Source: Profundicola sp964553105 | GTDB lineage: Bacteria > Bacteroidota > Bacteroidia > Flavobacteriales > Weeksellaceae | Direction of reading: 5' to 3' | NCBI GenBank assembly: GCA_964553105.1 | Contig: CAZKJO010000060.1 | Span: forward strand, 1 to 9,489 | DNA: 9,489 nucleotides | Shown here: positions 8,202 through 9,489 of the stretch, one piece after another | Layout: each line of letters begins with the position of its first letter | Position numbering within the stretch: the stretch's first letter is position 1 | The notes under the pieces: model-generated | What the model was told of the DNA's origin: nothing | The model's input: only the letters and a program-made list of their open reading frames with translations | Databases searched by the model: none | Position numbers and translations under genes: made by a program

Positions 8202-8216
8202 TTCTGTATAACAGAA
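8202..8216. promoter_or_regulatory. Palindrome in the cusA leader, candidate operator
   Basis: TTCTGTATAACAGAA is a perfect 6-bp inverted repeat with a 3-base centre, ending 39 bases before the cusA start codon. Its size and spacing suit a dimeric DNA-binding protein. A weak Bacteroidota -7-like match (TATTCTTG on the minus strand, 8229-8236) lies just upstream, but it has one mismatch and no TTG at the proper distance. The palindrome would then fall in the 5' leader. Chance occurrence in AT-rich DNA is possible. Confidence 0.3.
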
Positions 8217-8274
8217 TATGAAATGATGCAAGAATAGCTGCTCCAGATAGATTTAACTATAAAGCATACCATTC

Positions 8275-8297
8275 CAGAGCTAAATACTTCAGCTCTG
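8275..8297 (-). terminator. Short hairpin between the HYC_CC_PP gene and cusA (weak terminator or processing site)
   Basis: CAGAGCT (8275-8281) pairs perfectly with AGCTCTG (8291-8297) around a 9-base loop, starting 14 bases past the HYC_CC_PP stop codon. On the minus strand no T run follows, so it is a poor terminator in the direction of the genes; the T-rich flank (ATTTTGTTC) is on the plus-strand side. It may give partial termination or mark an mRNA 3' end while letting transcription reach cusA. Confidence 0.3.
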
Positions 8298-8310
8298 ATT
8301 TTGTTCTAAA

Positions 8311-8727
8311 TCAAATTATATAAGTCTCCTGTATTTTTTGGAAGTCCCGTATGAGAAACGGCGGGGTGTAATCTTTAAAAGGTATGAAGTTTCTTTCTAA
8401 ACCTTCAAAAAGATGATGATATGTAAAGACGAACGAAATAATGAATAATTGCTGATCAAGGCTAAGGCTAGCATAAGCTGCAGGTGCTTCATCTTGACCT
8501 TCATTCATAAATTGAACATCTGAACAACAGTCTGATTTTGAAATATTCTCATCACAAGTATTGGCTGGTTTTTCATGATCCATGCCACATGATTCAGCAT
8601 GTTGAAACAAAGCTAAATCTACCAACGACTGTCCACAAAAATGAGCATCCATCAAAAAGGATGTAGTAGTCAAAAAGACTAAAACAGCCATCGTAATAGA
8701 TAATATTTTATGGATTACAGATTTCAT
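8311..8727 (-). CDS. HYC_CC_PP-family small Cys/His-rich protein, putative metal-handling
   Basis: A 138-residue protein with the three marks of this Bacteroidota family: a His-aromatic-Cys motif (H29-F30-C31, here HFC) right after the N-terminal hydrophobic segment, a double cysteine (C67-C68), and a double proline (P122-P123) near the C-terminus. Residues 7-25 form a hydrophobic signal or anchor after a basic N-terminus. Further possible ligands are H43, C47, M49, H50 and C58, so the region 29-68 is dense in Cys and His. A second hydrophobic stretch (about 92-104) is followed by H104-H105. The family has no proven function that I know of, but members are often found beside heavy-metal transport genes. 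It has its own promoter immediately upstream and lies 147 bases before cusA, so it may be the first gene of the efflux operon. M1 is preferred as start because the basic N-region is needed for the signal. Confidence 0.8.
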   Translation of the reverse strand: MKSVIHKILSITMAVLVFLTTTSFLMDAHFCGQSLVDLALFQHAESCGMDHEKPANTCDENISKSDCCSDVQFMNEGQDEAPAAYASLSLDQQLFIISFVFTYHHLFEGLERNFIPFKDYTPPFLIRDFQKIQETYII

Positions 8728-8733
8728 TGATTA

Positions 8734-8762
8734 CAAATATATAAATCTTTTTTAAGATTCAA
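8734..8762 (-). promoter_or_regulatory. Bacteroidota-type promoter of the HYC_CC_PP gene
   Basis: On the minus strand, TTG (8762-8760), an 18-base spacer, then TATATTTG (8741-8734) match the primary sigma-factor consensus of Bacteroidota (TTG about 18 bases before TAnnTTTG) exactly. The -7 box ends only 6 bases before the ATG at 8727, so transcription should start within a few bases of the start codon and give a leaderless or nearly leaderless mRNA. It is the best promoter match in the window. Confidence 0.7.
8744..8759. promoter_or_regulatory. Perfect inverted repeat inside the promoter spacer, candidate operator
   Basis: AATCTT-TTTT-AAGATT is a perfect 6-bp inverted repeat that almost fills the spacer between the -33 and -7 elements of the HYC_CC_PP promoter. 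A dimeric regulator bound here would directly control the polymerase. A second, AT-only-plus-one-G/C dyad, AAACTT/AAGTTT (8764-8769 with 8781-8786), lies just upstream of the -33 box. Regulator unknown; chance is possible in such AT-rich sequence. Confidence 0.35.
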
Positions 8763-8852
8763 TAAACTTAAATTTTATTAAAGTTTAAATAAAAAGGGCT
8801 TTCACTTAATTTAATTATTAATTTTTAAGCTCATTTTCTTCAAATTTTTCAG

Positions 8853-9489
8853 CTATTCTAAACTAAACTCTAGCGCGTTTCCGGCTGAGAAAACTTTAAA
8901 ATAACCTAGTGCATCTCCTGTAATGTTAGAGTTTGGGTTGGTAGGTGTAGCCGTAGATTGAGATAAATTTAATTTAACACCCAGCAAATATTCATATGCC
9001 GATTCATTGATATTATGCATATCGATAGTTATCATATCTGCGTAATTGGCTTCGATAGAAAACTTTTGACTATTCTCTAAACCATCAAAACCTTGATCCT
9101 CTTTAATGAAGATATCTTTTTCCTTTACACCGTTTCGCTTAACTATGAATTGATAATAATTGTCTTCACCTGCTGGATCTAGGAAAATAGGTTGGAATTC
9201 AAAAACAGGATCATCTTCTTCGTCTTGAAAAGCCACGTCTCTTTCTCTGTAGGTAACATCTGTTAGTTCCACTTTTCTTGGCATTGTTTGTATAGAAGAA
9301 TATGTAGAACCATCACTTAATTGAACTTCTAAACGATAAGTTTTGCCTGGTTCGCCCACCAAAGATTCATTTTGATAAACACCTTCCTCGATTTGATTTA
9401 ATATAAAAATCTCATCATTGTCGATAGCCTTGATACTTACTTCAGCGTCACTCACATTTGTAGGTTCAGAAGCGTCGTTTAAATTTCTA
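8853..9489 (-). CDS. DUF4249 domain-containing protein, 5' end outside the window
   Basis: An open frame of 211 residues runs from the window edge to a TAG stop. No start is visible: the frame stays open through 9488, and the GTG at 9455 lies inside the domain, so it is not the likely start. The visible part resembles the DUF4249 pattern: a beta-rich segment with the G-V-Y...G-x-P-G-K-T-Y-R-L-E-V motif, then S-D-G-S-T-Y-S-S leading to a proline, and a C-terminal G-Y-F stretch near the end. DUF4249 proteins are usually lipoproteins of 270-400 residues encoded just after a TonB-dependent receptor; that receptor, if present, would lie to the right of this window. A 125-base gap and a separate promoter divide it from the metal genes, with no clear terminator hairpin between them. 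A link to metal transport is not shown by the sequence. Confidence 0.78.
   Translation of the reverse strand, partial: RNLNDASEPTNVSDAEVSIKAIDNDEIFILNQIEEGVYQNESLVGEPGKTYRLEVQLSDGSTYSSIQTMPRKVELTDVTYRERDVAFQDEEDDPVFEFQPIFLDPAGEDNYYQFIVKRNGVKEKDIFIKEDQGFDGLENSQKFSIEANYADMITIDMHNINESAYEYLLGVKLNLSQSTATPTNPNSNITGDALGYFKVFSAGNALEFSLE

Noticed and set aside
9453..9455. GTG as the start of the DUF4249 gene
   Set aside because: The reading frame is open upstream to the window edge and the preceding residues fit the domain pattern, so the gene is simply cut by the window.

Overview
The window looks like a chromosomal piece of a Bacteroidota genome, most likely Flavobacteriia. It is AT-rich, has very AT-rich intergenic gaps and lacks clear Shine-Dalgarno sites. 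One promoter has the Bacteroidota form (TTG-N18-TAnnTTTG), and several proteins belong to families typical of the phylum (DUF3347, HYC_CC_PP, DUF4249, half-length DUF305). Every convincing gene is on the minus strand, so the biological order runs from high to low coordinates.

The core is a copper/silver efflux locus of the Cus (HME-RND) type. In reading order: a small Cys/His-rich HYC_CC_PP-type protein (8727-8311) with its own promoter; a long CusA-like RND pump (8163-4396); a TolC-family outer-membrane channel overlapping it by 4 bases (4399-3185); a DUF3347 putative lipoprotein (3122-2520); a strong hairpin terminator (2478-2505); a membrane protein with a half DUF305 domain (2323-1841); and 2 bases later a CusB-like adaptor (1838-90), followed by a second probable terminator (11-49). 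The adaptor has a heavy-metal-binding domain fused at its N-terminus and a DUF3347 domain at its C-terminus. The right edge holds the 3' part of a DUF4249 gene (9489-8853), which enters from outside the window and probably belongs to a separate outer-membrane locus.

The pump, adaptor and outer-membrane channel can form a complete tripartite complex spanning the envelope. The pump keeps all three methionines that form the periplasmic Cu(I)/Ag(I) site in E. coli CusA (here M691, M741, M856), so copper or silver is the best substrate call. No CusF, P-type ATPase, two-component system or MerR-type regulator is visible. DUF3347 occurs both as a separate lipoprotein and fused to the adaptor, and may do the metal-delivery job that CusF does in Proteobacteria (inference).

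The most interesting points are the DUF3347 pair, the roughly 200 residues added to CusA including extra membrane segments, changed proton-relay residues in CusA, the near-leaderless promoter of the HYC_CC_PP gene with a perfect dyad in its spacer, and the placement of the adaptor gene beyond a terminator. I see no mobile element, RNA gene or CRISPR array, and no wholly new system: this is a lineage-specific version of a known efflux system with some uncharacterised parts. There is no gene-free stretch above 300 bases. The largest gap, 2324-2519, holds a terminator and otherwise nothing I can recognise.
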